64,000 bases of DNA from Cryptomeria japonica (taxonomy: Eukaryota > Streptophyta > Pinopsida > Cupressales > Cupressaceae): contig NC_081412.1 of assembly GCF_030272615.1 (NCBI RefSeq), positions 20,189,932 to 20,253,931 on the forward strand, given 5' to 3'. The notes beneath the pieces are model-generated. The model made no database searches. It worked only from the letters and a program-made list of their open reading frames with translations, and had not been told where the DNA came from. How positions within the stretch are numbered: the stretch's first letter is position 1; each line of letters starts with the position of its first letter. Made by a program: the position numbers and the translations under genes. This document shows, piece after piece, positions 1-9,122 of the stretch.

Positions 1-1516
1 TGATGTTTTCATTGAACTTAACAGACTCTCTGTTCGGTTTAAACTTCCCAAATGGTTGTTGACTACTATCACCCTTATCACTCGGAGCCATCGGATTTGC
101 TTGTTCCATTTGACTCACAGTCAGTTGATAATTGTGAAGAGTTGCACACAACTATTGGAAAGAAGTAAACTCAGAAAACAGAAGTTTTTCTCTAATATCC
201 TTTTGTAAATTAGAAATAAAGATTCTTTGAATATCATTGTCAGGCACTGGAAAAGAGATTTGAGCATACAAATGCTTATATCTACCAATGAAATCATTCA
301 CTTTTTCTTTAACACCTTGTTTACAATGCATTAAATCAATCAAAGTAACTTTAGGACTTATATTGTTTTGAAATTGTTGAATAAAAGCATTTGCAAGTTG
401 TTCGAAAGAAGTAATAGAATAAGAAGGCAACGAGCAATACCATTGTAGGGCTTTATCTCTTAATGTCCTAGTAAACAGTTTTGCAAGCAACCTTTGGTCA
501 TAAGCAAAATCGGTACATATTGTTTGAAAAGTCTTAACATGTGTTAGAGGATCACCTTTACCATTATAAAGCTCCAAATGCAGGATTTCAACATGTTTAG
601 GAGGAATAGCTAGAACAATGTCAAGAGAAAGTGGGCTCGCAACATCAAATGTGGGCACACTAAACTTAGATTGATTCATAGAGGCAATTTGTTGCTGTAA
701 CGAAGAGACAGTTTGTGCAGGATTGTTAATGGTCGCTTCAGTCGAAGAGTTCATATTAGACATGTTAGATTGTGATGGAGGTATTATGTTATTGAAAGAA
801 GGTATTGATTGAAAGTTAGTCATAGGAGATGATTGGAAAAGAGGAACACTACAAGGAGGAATGGAATGGTTAAATGAATTGCCCCCTTGCGTCATGTTCA
901 TTTGTGGAGATGTAATAGGAACACTCATTGAAGGAATGAATGAAGAAGTCGGATTAAATGAAGGAAGAGGGTTAATTGAAGAAGAAGGATTGCCCCCATG
1001 ACTGGTAATCATAGGCGAAATGTCTTGTATAGAAGTAGTCATTATGTTTGATGTAAAGGTAGGTATACTAGCAATAGAAGTTGTCAAAGGAATAGAATGA
1101 TTGACTTGAGTAGGAGGTTGTGTATAACCTAAAGTTTCAGCACAACTCTTCATAGGCATCACATTCGAATCCACAATGTGTGCAATACTACGCAAAATAT
1201 CAATTCCATTCTTATCACTTTGAACCATACGTTTTAGACCCTCAATTAATGAAAGAGCTTGACTATTGGGATACTCTTGAGACATCCATTGCTGAAAATC
1301 ATCAAATTGGTTATCCAATTTTGAAAGTTGTTCTGTAGAAACCTCATGGAGAGCTTCTTCATCATTAGGAGGATTAGAGGAATTACCCGTGTCCTCATTA
1401 AAAAGGCTATTCAAATTAGGTTCCATCTCCTCAGTAATTAAACCTTGGAAAGACTTAATTCTGCGGCTTCGTCTAACGGGAATAGTGTAAGTAGGGCTTA
1501 TTGTTGTAAAACTCAT
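1..1516 (-). pseudogene. gag polyprotein of G1 (Retrotrans_gag domain), partial
   Basis: Capsid-like polyprotein. 454 codons are open from ATG 1516 to a TAG at 149-151, and the same frame then continues open to position 1 (LTVSQMEQANP follows), so the stop interrupts a longer gag. The first ~100 residues are acidic. Residues ~130-300 are low-complexity Ser/Thr/Pro/Asn/Met. Residues ~310-450 match the plant retrotransposon gag fold: YNGKGDPLTHVKTF, then KALQWYCSLP, FEQLANAFIQQF and a C-terminal NLQKDIREKLL. No zinc knuckle is reached. The TAG sits where CAG or CAA (Gln) is expected. This is the longest open gag in the window, suggesting G1 is younger than G2. Confidence 0.85.
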
Positions 1517-1616
1517 GCACTAGAGAGGGAGAGAAGATTTTGAATTTAGAGGTAGCAAATTTCAATAAAATCAGCCAATCTCCTCGATTTAAGCTGTTAA
1601 ATGCAATCAGGACAAT

Positions 1617-1720
1617 CTCCCGAAATTTCAAAAAAAAGTCCAGGACCATGGCGAACGGAGTGCACATGGTCCTCGCAACTTTTTTCGAAATTTTCAGGGA
1701 TGAAAGTTATGATGATTTTA
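1617..1720. repeat. Leader repeat, copy 1 of 2 (core 1644-1674)
   Basis: This block is about 80% alike by eye to 2240-2341. Both begin with CCCGAAATTTCA, contain a GGAC...ATGGCG...GGAGTGCACA...GGTCCTCGCAACTTTTTT core and end GGGATGAAAG. In this copy the core carries a perfect inverted repeat, GGACCATG / CATGGTCC, with 14 bases between the arms. Confidence 0.8.
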
Positions 1721-2239
1721 AAGCTAATCTGAAAAAATTGAGTGATTTTACGATCTGTAGATAGGCCAAATTAAAGTTGCAATCTCAAAATTGAACCCTA
1801 CCAAGATTGTTGGAAAATGCAAAATTTGAATTTTGAAAAAGAGATGGAAACTGAAATTTTGAATTTTATGATTTTAGAGGGAATACTAAAAGCAATGCAA
1901 GTTTTGAAATTTAAAAGTTGACTCAATTTCACGCAAAATTTGATTTTGAAAGCGCAAATCAAAGTTGTTGCAATTAAACACTTAATTTCAAAAGTCACAA
2001 ATTGCAAAAATTTGAATAAAGCATTGAAATTTCGAATGAATGCCAACACACTTTTTCAGATTTAGGACACTAAGAACACAATTTTGCCACAAAATTTTAA
2101 TTTCAACAATTTTTGAATGATTAGAAGCCTTAATCCAAGCAATCACTAGACTAACTTTGACTTTAATTTTGAAAGTGTTATAATTAATGAAATCAGCCAA
2201 AATTCTAGATTTTAGTAAAAAGATACAGTAAGATCTAGC

Positions 2240-2341
2240 TCCCGAAATTTCAGAAAAAATGTCAGGGACGATGGCGCTCGGAGTGCACACGGTCCTCGCA
2301 ACTTTTTTCCAAATTTTTAGGGATGAAAGATATTATGATTT
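2240..2341. repeat. Leader repeat, copy 2 of 2 (core 2267-2297)
   Basis: Second copy, 623 bp downstream of the first. The core inverted repeat is imperfect here (GGACGATG / CACGGTCC). The preceding AAATCAGCCAA is also shared with copy 1 (about 1569), so the duplicated unit may be longer than the block that stays clearly alignable. Confidence 0.8.
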
Positions 2342-2800
2342 TGTTGCGGAATCCAAAGTTACAGCTGATTTGGAGATGTTTTGATCAGTGAAATTGTCGG
2401 TCAAAGGTTGAATCAAGAAGGTTTTAAAAATTAGGGTTTTGACACTTAACCACTTAATTTTCAGAATTAAAGCACAAATATGAATTGACAATTTGTAATA
2501 GAAGGGTAGATCTGAAACAAGCATTAACAATTAAACATTTCACAAGCTCAATTACTAAAAAGAAAATTTAGGGTTTTTATGCAATTAACCTCTAAAATTT
2601 GCAAAAGATCGAACATGGAAATGTAATCAAGGCATCCAATTTTCAGATCTAACCATGAATAATCAGAAAGGATTTTCACGTCGGGTTCACCAAAATGTAG
2701 AGAAAAAAATCGCGAGCGAACCCTAAGTTGTTCCCCCCACCACTCCAAGGAGAGAGAAAGGGGGGCACTAGGGTTGACGGTTTTCACTTAGGAGAGACAT

Positions 2801-2917
2801 TACATTCAAAAGAGGGGTTGAAACCCACAAGATCCAATCCCACACAATGCAAGATTGGATTCTAAATGAGTTTCAAGGGTTAAGACAGCAAGGCTACCCT
2901 CTTTTGTAAAGAATGTA
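2801..2917. repeat. Long imperfect inverted repeat (hairpin)
   Basis: The left arm (2801-2840) and the reverse complement of the right arm (2851-2917) share, in order, ACATTC, AAAAGAGGG, TTGAAACYCA and ATCCAATC, around a 10-base apex CACACAATGC. The right arm has extra bulged bases. It lies inside the G1 LTR/leader region and has no coding content. Confidence 0.6.
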
Positions 2918-3065
2918 GATAGAAGGATTAAGCTAGGAATGCATGAAAAGTGAGAAAGATTCACTTATAAACTGAGATAGGGATATAGGATGAAGCTGTG
3001 GACCTAGAATTAGTAGTAAAATGTCGAGATGGAACTGTCTTGCAAATTTGAGCGAAAGTTGATAG

Positions 3066-3096
3066 GACGATGGCGCCCAATGTGCACACGGTCCTC
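3066..3096. repeat. Third copy of the 31-bp G1 core motif
   Basis: The GACGATGGCGCCC...TGTGCACACGGTCCTC core matches 1644-1674 and 2267-2297, but the flanks no longer align. Conservation of the core alone hints that it is a functional site of the element, such as a promoter or packaging signal. That function is inferred. Confidence 0.65.
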
Positions 3097-3864
3097 CAAA
3101 AAATCTGCGAAACGAAGGGGGATCTGTTCGTCTCTGCACAAGGATTCCAGATCTTCAATTACAGCTGCGTACCTGCAACCTACACACAGAAAAGAGAGGA
3201 TGATTGGGGGGTTAGGGATTAGGGGTTTGCCCTTAGGTCAAACCCCGATTTTGGAATTAACCAAGAAATGAGAAATTGTTGTAAATGTAAATGATTGTAA
3301 TGTAATAAAGTACCAATACCTAGTTGTAAGAATGTTTGTATTCTTACATGCGAAGGTGTAAATGTTGTTGTATGTTGTATGTTGTAAGTAGTATGTGATC
3401 TCCTCTTCAATGGTTGAATCCTTGTCTTGAATGCAACACTTAGCCTTGAATGGAGACTTAGAATGATCAATTGCTTGAAGGAATGCTTGAATGCTTGAAT
3501 GCTTGTGTAGGAGAAAAAGTGACACTAAGAAAACATGCCCTAATCTCACTTTCAATCACACATTTGTGGAATACGAAAGAGCTTAGAGGTTTCACACAAT
3601 TGGATACTTCTTTTTGTGGAAGAGAGAGCCACGGGATACCTATTAGGATTTCTATTCCTTTGTTGCAATTGAAAGATAGAATGATGCAAGTTCAATCCCC
3701 AACCCCAAAGTGCAAGTATGAACTAATAACAAGATTGCAAAATTGAACTTAAACTATGGAAAGCTGTAAACACAAGAATAAGACAAAAATGCAAATGCGT
3801 ACCCAGAGTCAAAATCTGAGTGAAAATGGTCGGGATGGGGGTGCGGGTGCCACTATCCTGATTC

Positions 3865-4380
3865 TGCCCCTGAAACTGCTACATTCCAATACTTTGAATA
3901 TGCACTTCTTGCACTATTCATAGCCTTCTACTCAAAGCATCTTCTACTTTATTACATTGTCCTTTCTTATGCTTAATAGAAAAAGTATATGACTGCAAAT
4001 ACCCAACCCATTTAACATGCCTATGACTCAACTTATCTTGTGAATTCAGAAAACTTAAATCTTGATTATCTGTGTAAACAACAAACTCCTTAGGTAACAA
4101 GTAGTGCCTCCACTTCCTAAGAGCTTGGACAAGAGCATATAGCTTGAGATCATAGGATTGATACTTCTTGGCATCATTGAACTTATCACTAAAAAAAGCT
4201 ACAGGTCTATTCTCTTGACTCAAAATAGCACCAACTACTATATTACTTGCATCACATTCAATTGTGAACAAGTTATCAAAACTAGGAAGAATGAGTATTG
4301 GCTGTGTAGTTACCTTTTGTTTCAAAAGTTTAAACCCTTTGTTAGCTGCATTGGTCTACTGAAAATTAGTTTTAACTCCT
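3865..4380 (-). pseudogene. G2 RNase H domain (with RT tail)
   Basis: The Ty3-type RNase H that removes the RNA template. The visible run has FTIECDASNIVVGAILSQ (first catalytic Asp), RPVAFFSDKFNDAKK, the ALVQALRKWRHYLLP core carrying the usual aromatic/basic signature, FVVYTDNQDLSFLNSQ and an HRHVKWVGYLQSY tail. The Glu expected in the YDLEFYAL segment is Lys here (YDLKLYAL); G3 keeps Glu, so this copy is probably inactive. The frame ends near ALSRRL, as in G3. Confidence 0.85.
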
Positions 4381-4547
4381 CCTTTGATGGTATCCAACAT
4401 GGGTGCACAAATCTCACTGAACCCTCTGGTAAAATTCCTGTAGAACTATGCCAAACTATGAAAACTTCTTTCTTCACTTGTTGTCTTTGGTGTTGTCCAA
4501 TTTGTGATGGCTTCCACCTTCGATGTGTCCATATTTAAATATCCTCC

Positions 4548-5170
4548 TCAAACTACAAATCCAAGATAGACAAGTTCCTGCTTCATAAACTCACACTTCT
4601 CCAAGTTTATTGTTAATTGCTCATCATACAATTTTTGCAATACAATACTAAGATTCTCTAGATGTCCCTCTTTAATTATACTGAAAATCAAGATATCATC
4701 TAAGTATACAACAACAAATTTACCAGTAAAATCTTTCAGCACTTCATTCATGAGTCTCATGAATGTACTGGGAGCATTACCAAGACCAAATGGCATAACA
4801 AGCCACACATAAATTCCTTCATTGGTTTTGAAGGTTGTTTTCCATTCATCACCTTATTTTATCCTGATCTGGTGGTATCCACTCTTGAGATCAATCTTGG
4901 TGAAGAACTTTGCACCTCCCAAGCAATCCATCAAGTCTTCAATTCTTGGGAAAGGAAATCTATACCTGATAGTGATTCTATTTATGGCTCTTGAATCTTT
5001 GCAAAGCCTCCATGTTCCCCCTTTCTTGGGTGCTAACATTGTAGGTACTACACAAGGACTTATACTCTTCTTTACCAACCCTTGGTCTAACAATTCTTGG
5101 ACTTGTCTAGCCACTTCCTTGTTCTATTCGGGAGTCATCTTGTAGGATTATTTTTTGGGTAATGATGCTC
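4548..5170 (-). pseudogene. G2 reverse transcriptase domain
   Basis: RT of a chromovirus-like Gypsy. From right to left: MARQVQELLDQGLVKKSISP, VPTMLAPKKGGTWRLCKDSR, the motif-A Asp in [34 protein letters not shown], and an intact YLDD box in [13 protein letters not shown]. The two halves lie in different frames (break near 4820-4850). The stretch 4860-5165 is exactly what G3 has lost, so G2 is a good reference for that deletion. Confidence 0.9.
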
Positions 5171-5477
5171 CTGGAATGAAATCAATCTGATGGCTTATGG
5201 CTCTAATAGGTGGCAGGGTTGCTGGTGCTCCATCATTTATGATCACTTTGAAGTTGTCTAGTATCTTCTATACTTCATGAGGTATTTGAACCTTATTTTC
5301 TTGCTTTGCTTCCTTTGGTTTCACTATAAGAGAAAACCCCACTCCTTCTCCTCCCTTGAGAGTATTAATGAACCTTTTTTCACTCACCAATAATGCATTT
5401 GGGCCTTTAGTTTTGCCGCTCTCTCCTTCAAAGCTTAGGGACTGAATGTGGTATGTAACTCCATCCTTCTAAAAATA

Positions 5478-5939
5478 TTAAGAGTTCTTCTCTCCATTGT
5501 GAATGACCTTTCTGTCAAAATGCCATGGTCTTCCAAGAAGTACATGGCAAGCATCCATAGGCAAGATGTCACACAAGACTTTGTCCTTATAACTACCTAT
5601 GTTGAACTTAACCCATGTTTCCTCATTCACTACCACATGTTGTTCCTTGTTGGGCCAAGTGACCCTATATGGATTACTATGTGGAATTATTTTCAACTTC
5701 AGTTTACTTACCGCTTCCTTTGACATAATGTTTTCAGTAGATCCTGAGTCTATTACTACTCTATAAACCTTACCAAGGACCTTGCATTTGATTCTAAACA
5801 AAAATCTTCTTTGAGTTGGTTCTTCTTTGACTGGTTCCTTAATCAGGACTCTTCTCATCATCAAATTTTCTCCATCTTTAGAAGATAAACTTACACCTTC
5901 TGTCTTGCTACTTTCTGCATCTTCTTGCGCATATGCCAC
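5478..5939 (-). pseudogene. G2 retroviral-type aspartic protease region
   Basis: The polyprotein-processing protease. It contains VVIDSGSTENIMSKEAV, where DSG is the active-site triad, followed by a beta-rich segment and MDACHVLLGRPWHFDRK, the conserved C-terminal LLGRPW motif. 153 codons are open. Upstream sits a zinc knuckle (about 5980-6025), and downstream about 300 bp of degenerate linker leads into RT. Confidence 0.85.
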
Positions 5940-7046
5940 TCTTCTTTCACTTTCTCAAAATGAAGAGGATTTCTCTGGACATCTATAGGCAGGGTGACCC
6001 AATTTTTGGCAATTGTAACACTTCATGGTGGAGAAGTAGGACCCTCTTCCCAATCCACTAGATCTACCTCTTCATGGGGTGCTCGATGATCCCCTTCCTC
6101 TATAGTTGTTCTTGCTATGTGAATCCTAGCTTTGCTCAATAAGTGTGGACTCTCCTTGGGACCTTTCATCTACTCCTCTTCCACCAAAACTGCCTCTTTG
6201 GCCTCTACCATCTTTTCCTCTACCTCTTCCTCTATTGCTTTGTTCTTGGTTCTTTTTACTCTTTTCCTCTACCTATAGTGCCAATTGATAGCACTTATGC
6301 ATGATGTTAGGACATAACAAACTCAACTCCTCTTGAATATTCCATCTCAAGCCATTTAATTATCTAGCTACCTTTATGCTCTCATCCTCTATGACCTTGG
6401 ATCTCAGACACAACTTCTGAAACTACTCAGTGTAACTACTCACATCCAAGTCTCTTTGTCTCGGGTTTGGTCTCTTTTTGTGTAGTTGGATCTCATAATC
6501 TTTAGGGATATATGTTTCCCTCACCTTGGCTACAATTCTTTGCCAACTAGCTATTTGGTTCTTACCCTCTTTTTGCCTTTCTTCTTGGATAAATTTCCAC
6601 GAAGTCAAGGTTCCTCCTCTCAATCTAGACTTAGCTACCTTCACTTTTTGGGCTTCAATAATCCCATCACACTAAAAGTGATTCTTCAATCCTTCAATCC
6701 ATTCCATAACTACTTCAGGCTCCATTTTCCCATAAAAAAGTGGCACTCCTTCTAAGGATTTTCCTCCTAAGGCTTTAATTGCTTTCAGGAAAGGTTCTTT
6801 AGGTAGAATAGGGTCTGGTGCAGGTATCTTATCCTCTTCTACTGATTCTTTTCCCTTACCTTCATTGACCTGGATCGTTACTTTCTTAGTTTTATCATCA
6901 ACTACGTCTAGTTTACTCTCCAATTGTAGCAATCTTTCTTTCAAGAATCTATTCTCTTCCTCCTGATCTTCTACCTTCTTGGCTAACTCTGCATTGGTCA
7001 CCATTCTGAGACTATTTTCTCCTACTGATTTAGTGTTTGACATCAA
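5940..7046 (-). pseudogene. G2 gag with zinc knuckle
   Basis: Capsid/nucleocapsid polyprotein starting MMSNTKSVGEN at 7046. Residues ~17-50 form a coiled coil (LAKKVEDQEEENRFLKERL). The gag domain follows with EVVMEWIEGLKNHF, a stop, then KVAKSRLRGGTLTSWKFIQ and QKLCLRSKVIEDES. An Arg/Gly/Ser-rich stretch (NRGRGRGKDGRGQRG) precedes a complete CX2CX4HX4C knuckle, CYNCQKLGHPAYRC. At least six stops interrupt it. Order and sequence match the G3 gag. Confidence 0.85.
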
Positions 7047-7070
7047 CTACTTTCTTTCCAAGTCTAAACT

Positions 7071-7083
7071 TGCTCTGATACCA
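7071..7083 (-). promoter_or_regulatory. G2 primer binding site (initiator Met tRNA)
   Basis: The minus strand reads TGGTATCAGAGCA, the standard plant initiator-Met-tRNA primer site, three bases after an LTR end ...CTATCA at 7087. Confidence 0.9.
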
Positions 7084-7086
7084 ATA

Positions 7087-8690
7087 TGATAGGGAGACTA
7101 CCTAGTTTACCATCAATTAGGTTTCTTTGATGGTTTTCTTCTATCTCTTTCGGGGTTCCAAGTCTACTCGTCTAGACTTCTAAGGGCTTCCCTACCATTT
7201 GTTTTCTTATCTCACTCTCCTCAAGCTCACAAAGTAAGCTTGTTCCCTAAATCCTTGTAGGGGTGAAGGACACACACATTCGTTCTCTCTTTTCAAAACC
7301 ACCCATCTTGTTTGGTTTAGAAAAATTTCCCCCTTTGTTTACACAATGTCTAGATTTCAGACTTGTAGCCCTTTGGATCTTCTTCCAGATCTCAATAGTT
7401 TCCTTCCCTTGCAAGTTATCTCCTTCAAATTACCGTCACCTAGTCGGACTATCACCAAGCTCGCCTAGGGCCAGTATGCAGAAATGGCGATTGCCATTTC
7501 TTGGTCTCTTTTAAATGAAAACCTATTGTACATTTCTGGTTCTTCTTGACAATCTCCAATGATCTTGTGGAGTTTCAAGTCAGAGCCATATGATTATTGA
7601 AAACAAGAAAAAGAAACTATAAAGGAAAGCTTCGTTTACAGATCCTAAATTTATTCACAGGTTCAAAACAATAACTCACAGAATAGAGAAAAGAAACCAT
7701 TACATTAACAACATACATGAAACGAACATAAATTAAACTCTAATTGAAAACCAGAAAAATGGAATTCGCTATTGCGTTTCAGAAAAAAACAAATGTGTTC
7801 TCCGAGGCAATCGAAAAATAACGATCAATTTATCCACGATCAATGATCCATGATTAACCATTAACATCTAACAAATGCCCGTTGGGTATTTTATACATTC
7901 CATCCTCTATTGGGAACTCCTCCTATTGGTTGAGATAAATCTCGTTACTAATGATTTTCATTTGCAACTGTCTAACAGGTTCCATTGGAGCATCGAGGTA
8001 ACATCCAAACAAGGTTACCAATGTCCAATGACAACCTCCAACTTGCTGCACTTCCTATTGGGTCTTCGGTGTAACAACAAAAAGAGACTATTGATGACCG
8101 ATGGCGACACACACTACTTTGCACTTTCCATCAGATTGTCAGGGAAACTTCACAACTGAACTTCTGATCGCCGATGACAACTTAGCACAGGAGTCGGTCT
8201 CATCGAGTTATCCGTGTAGGGTGAAAACCCCTCTTGTTGATCTCCTATACTCCATCCAGCGAACATGCTCCAAGCCAATGTTTTCTCATTGGGATGTCAT
8301 GGTAACTTGAAATGGCTCCTCTCGATACCTGATGGCTTCACCAATGAACTACCAAGACAATGCTTTCTTATCAAGTCATCGAGGTAACTAGAAACTACTT
8401 TACCTGATACCCGATAACAACTCTCCAAACAACGATCGACTTATCGAGTTATCAGGGTACCTAAGTGTGAACCACTCCTGCCGATACCTGATACAACCAC
8501 TCCACACTCTAGCGAACTCATTGGGGTAACACTTTTCGATTGGGGTAGGTCTTGTCGATAAGAAAAAATTCAGAAACTACATTTAAACAACCAATAAATG
8601 GACTAGAGCTAGTCCTTATGTATTTACATGACCACTAGAAGGTCTCACAAGCCAAAACTAGTTAAGGGCATTTCAACCCTTAGGTTCCCC
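7087..8690 (-). repeat. G2 5' LTR (outer edge approximate)
   Basis: The inner edge is fixed by the primer site: the plus strand starts TGATAGGGAG at 7087, like TGATGGGGAG at the equivalent G3 edge. The outer edge near 8690 is inferred because LINE ORF1-like sequence begins shortly after. The length (about 1.6 kb) matches the 1.57-kb LTRs of G3, although the sequences have diverged beyond easy alignment. The part 8170-8570 has loosely repeated ATCGAGGTAAC / ATCGAGTTATC and CGATACCTGATA words. No coding signal. Confidence 0.5.
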
Positions 8691-8818
8691 TGCACTATCC
8701 GACTATGAGGAATCCCAAATGTTTTTGATTCTGGGAGGGATCTCATCTTCAAAATCACAACAATCGATGGATATGGTGAAATCTACCTTCCAGCAGTCCC
8801 CAACAATCTCACTGCTTA

Positions 8819-9115
8819 ATATAAATGCTAAGTGGGTTGAGGATGATGATGTCAAGAAGAAGACAATCACCCAGAACATCCAAGAGGAAGAAATCTAGAA
8901 TACTGAAGTTGCAAAATGAAAGAAAGTTAGAAAAAAGAGGCCAAAATCCACCCCTTGGGCTACTCCAGTCAAGACAAGAAATCAAACTAAAGCCAATATG
9001 GGTTTTATACCCTCTCCTCCCGAAAGAAGAAAAACAAGCCAGATCAAAGATCAAGAGGCAAGAAAGAATATAGCGGATGGTACTTAGATGACCATCCTTG
9101 AGGTATGTTCCCTAA
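8819..9115 (+). pseudogene. LINE-A ORF1, C-terminal tail
   Basis: The frame reading NAKWVEDDDVKKK then KKRPKSTPWATPVKTR and EARKNIADGTQ-like residues resembles the basic, disordered C-terminus of plant LINE ORF1 (RNA-binding) proteins, placed directly before the endonuclease start as expected. Three stops interrupt it (for example after NIQEEEI). The N-terminal DUF4283/zinc-knuckle part is missing, consistent with 5' truncation. The assignment rests on position and composition rather than a catalytic motif. Confidence 0.5.
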
Positions 9116-9122
9116 AAAGAAA

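Larger units (their letters stand above)
1..3852 (-). mobile_element. G1: Ty3/Gypsy retrotransposon, 5' part (LTR/leader and gag), running off the window
   Basis: The element reads leftwards: a gag ORF begins at 1516 and runs to the window edge, preceded by about 2.3 kb of non-coding LTR/leader. The right limit at 3852 is inferred. On the minus strand a 5'-TGGCACC LTR-like start lies there, and immediately to its right (from about 3860) the sequence becomes alignable with the end of the RNase H region of G3. G1 therefore probably inserted into G2. No second LTR is in the window, so neither the LTR/leader boundary nor the primer site could be fixed. Protease, RT and integrase lie outside the window. 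A large gag with a Ser/Pro/Asn-rich N-terminus and a long leader would suit a Tat/Athila-like lineage, but this is inference. Confidence 0.6.
1517..3852 (-). other. G1 LTR/leader region, non-coding
   Basis: No protein domain is recognisable on either strand; the small ORFs here look random. The stretch holds a ~100-bp block repeated at 1617-1720 and 2240-2341, a 31-bp core of that block present a third time at 3066-3096, and a long imperfect hairpin at 2801-2917. Because only one LTR is in view, I cannot separate LTR from untranslated leader. Confidence 0.5.
3853..8690 (-). mobile_element. G2: Ty3/Gypsy retrotransposon, same family as G3, 3' part missing
   Basis: Reading leftwards: LTR (from about 8690 to 7087), primer site (7071-7083), gag, zinc knuckle, protease, RT and RNase H, with the sequence lost or displaced at about 3853 just past RNase H. 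The integrase, chromodomain and 3' LTR present in G3 are absent here, apparently because G1 inserted. Protein order and sequence closely follow G3 (45438-52973). All domains carry stops and frameshifts. The right LTR edge near 8690 is approximate and abuts LINE-A. Confidence 0.75.

Noticed and set aside
3219-3555. Overlapping minus-strand ORFs with Ile/Thr/His-rich composition
   Set aside because: They fall in the G1 LTR/leader, derive from simple TTGTA-type sequence and show no family similarity.
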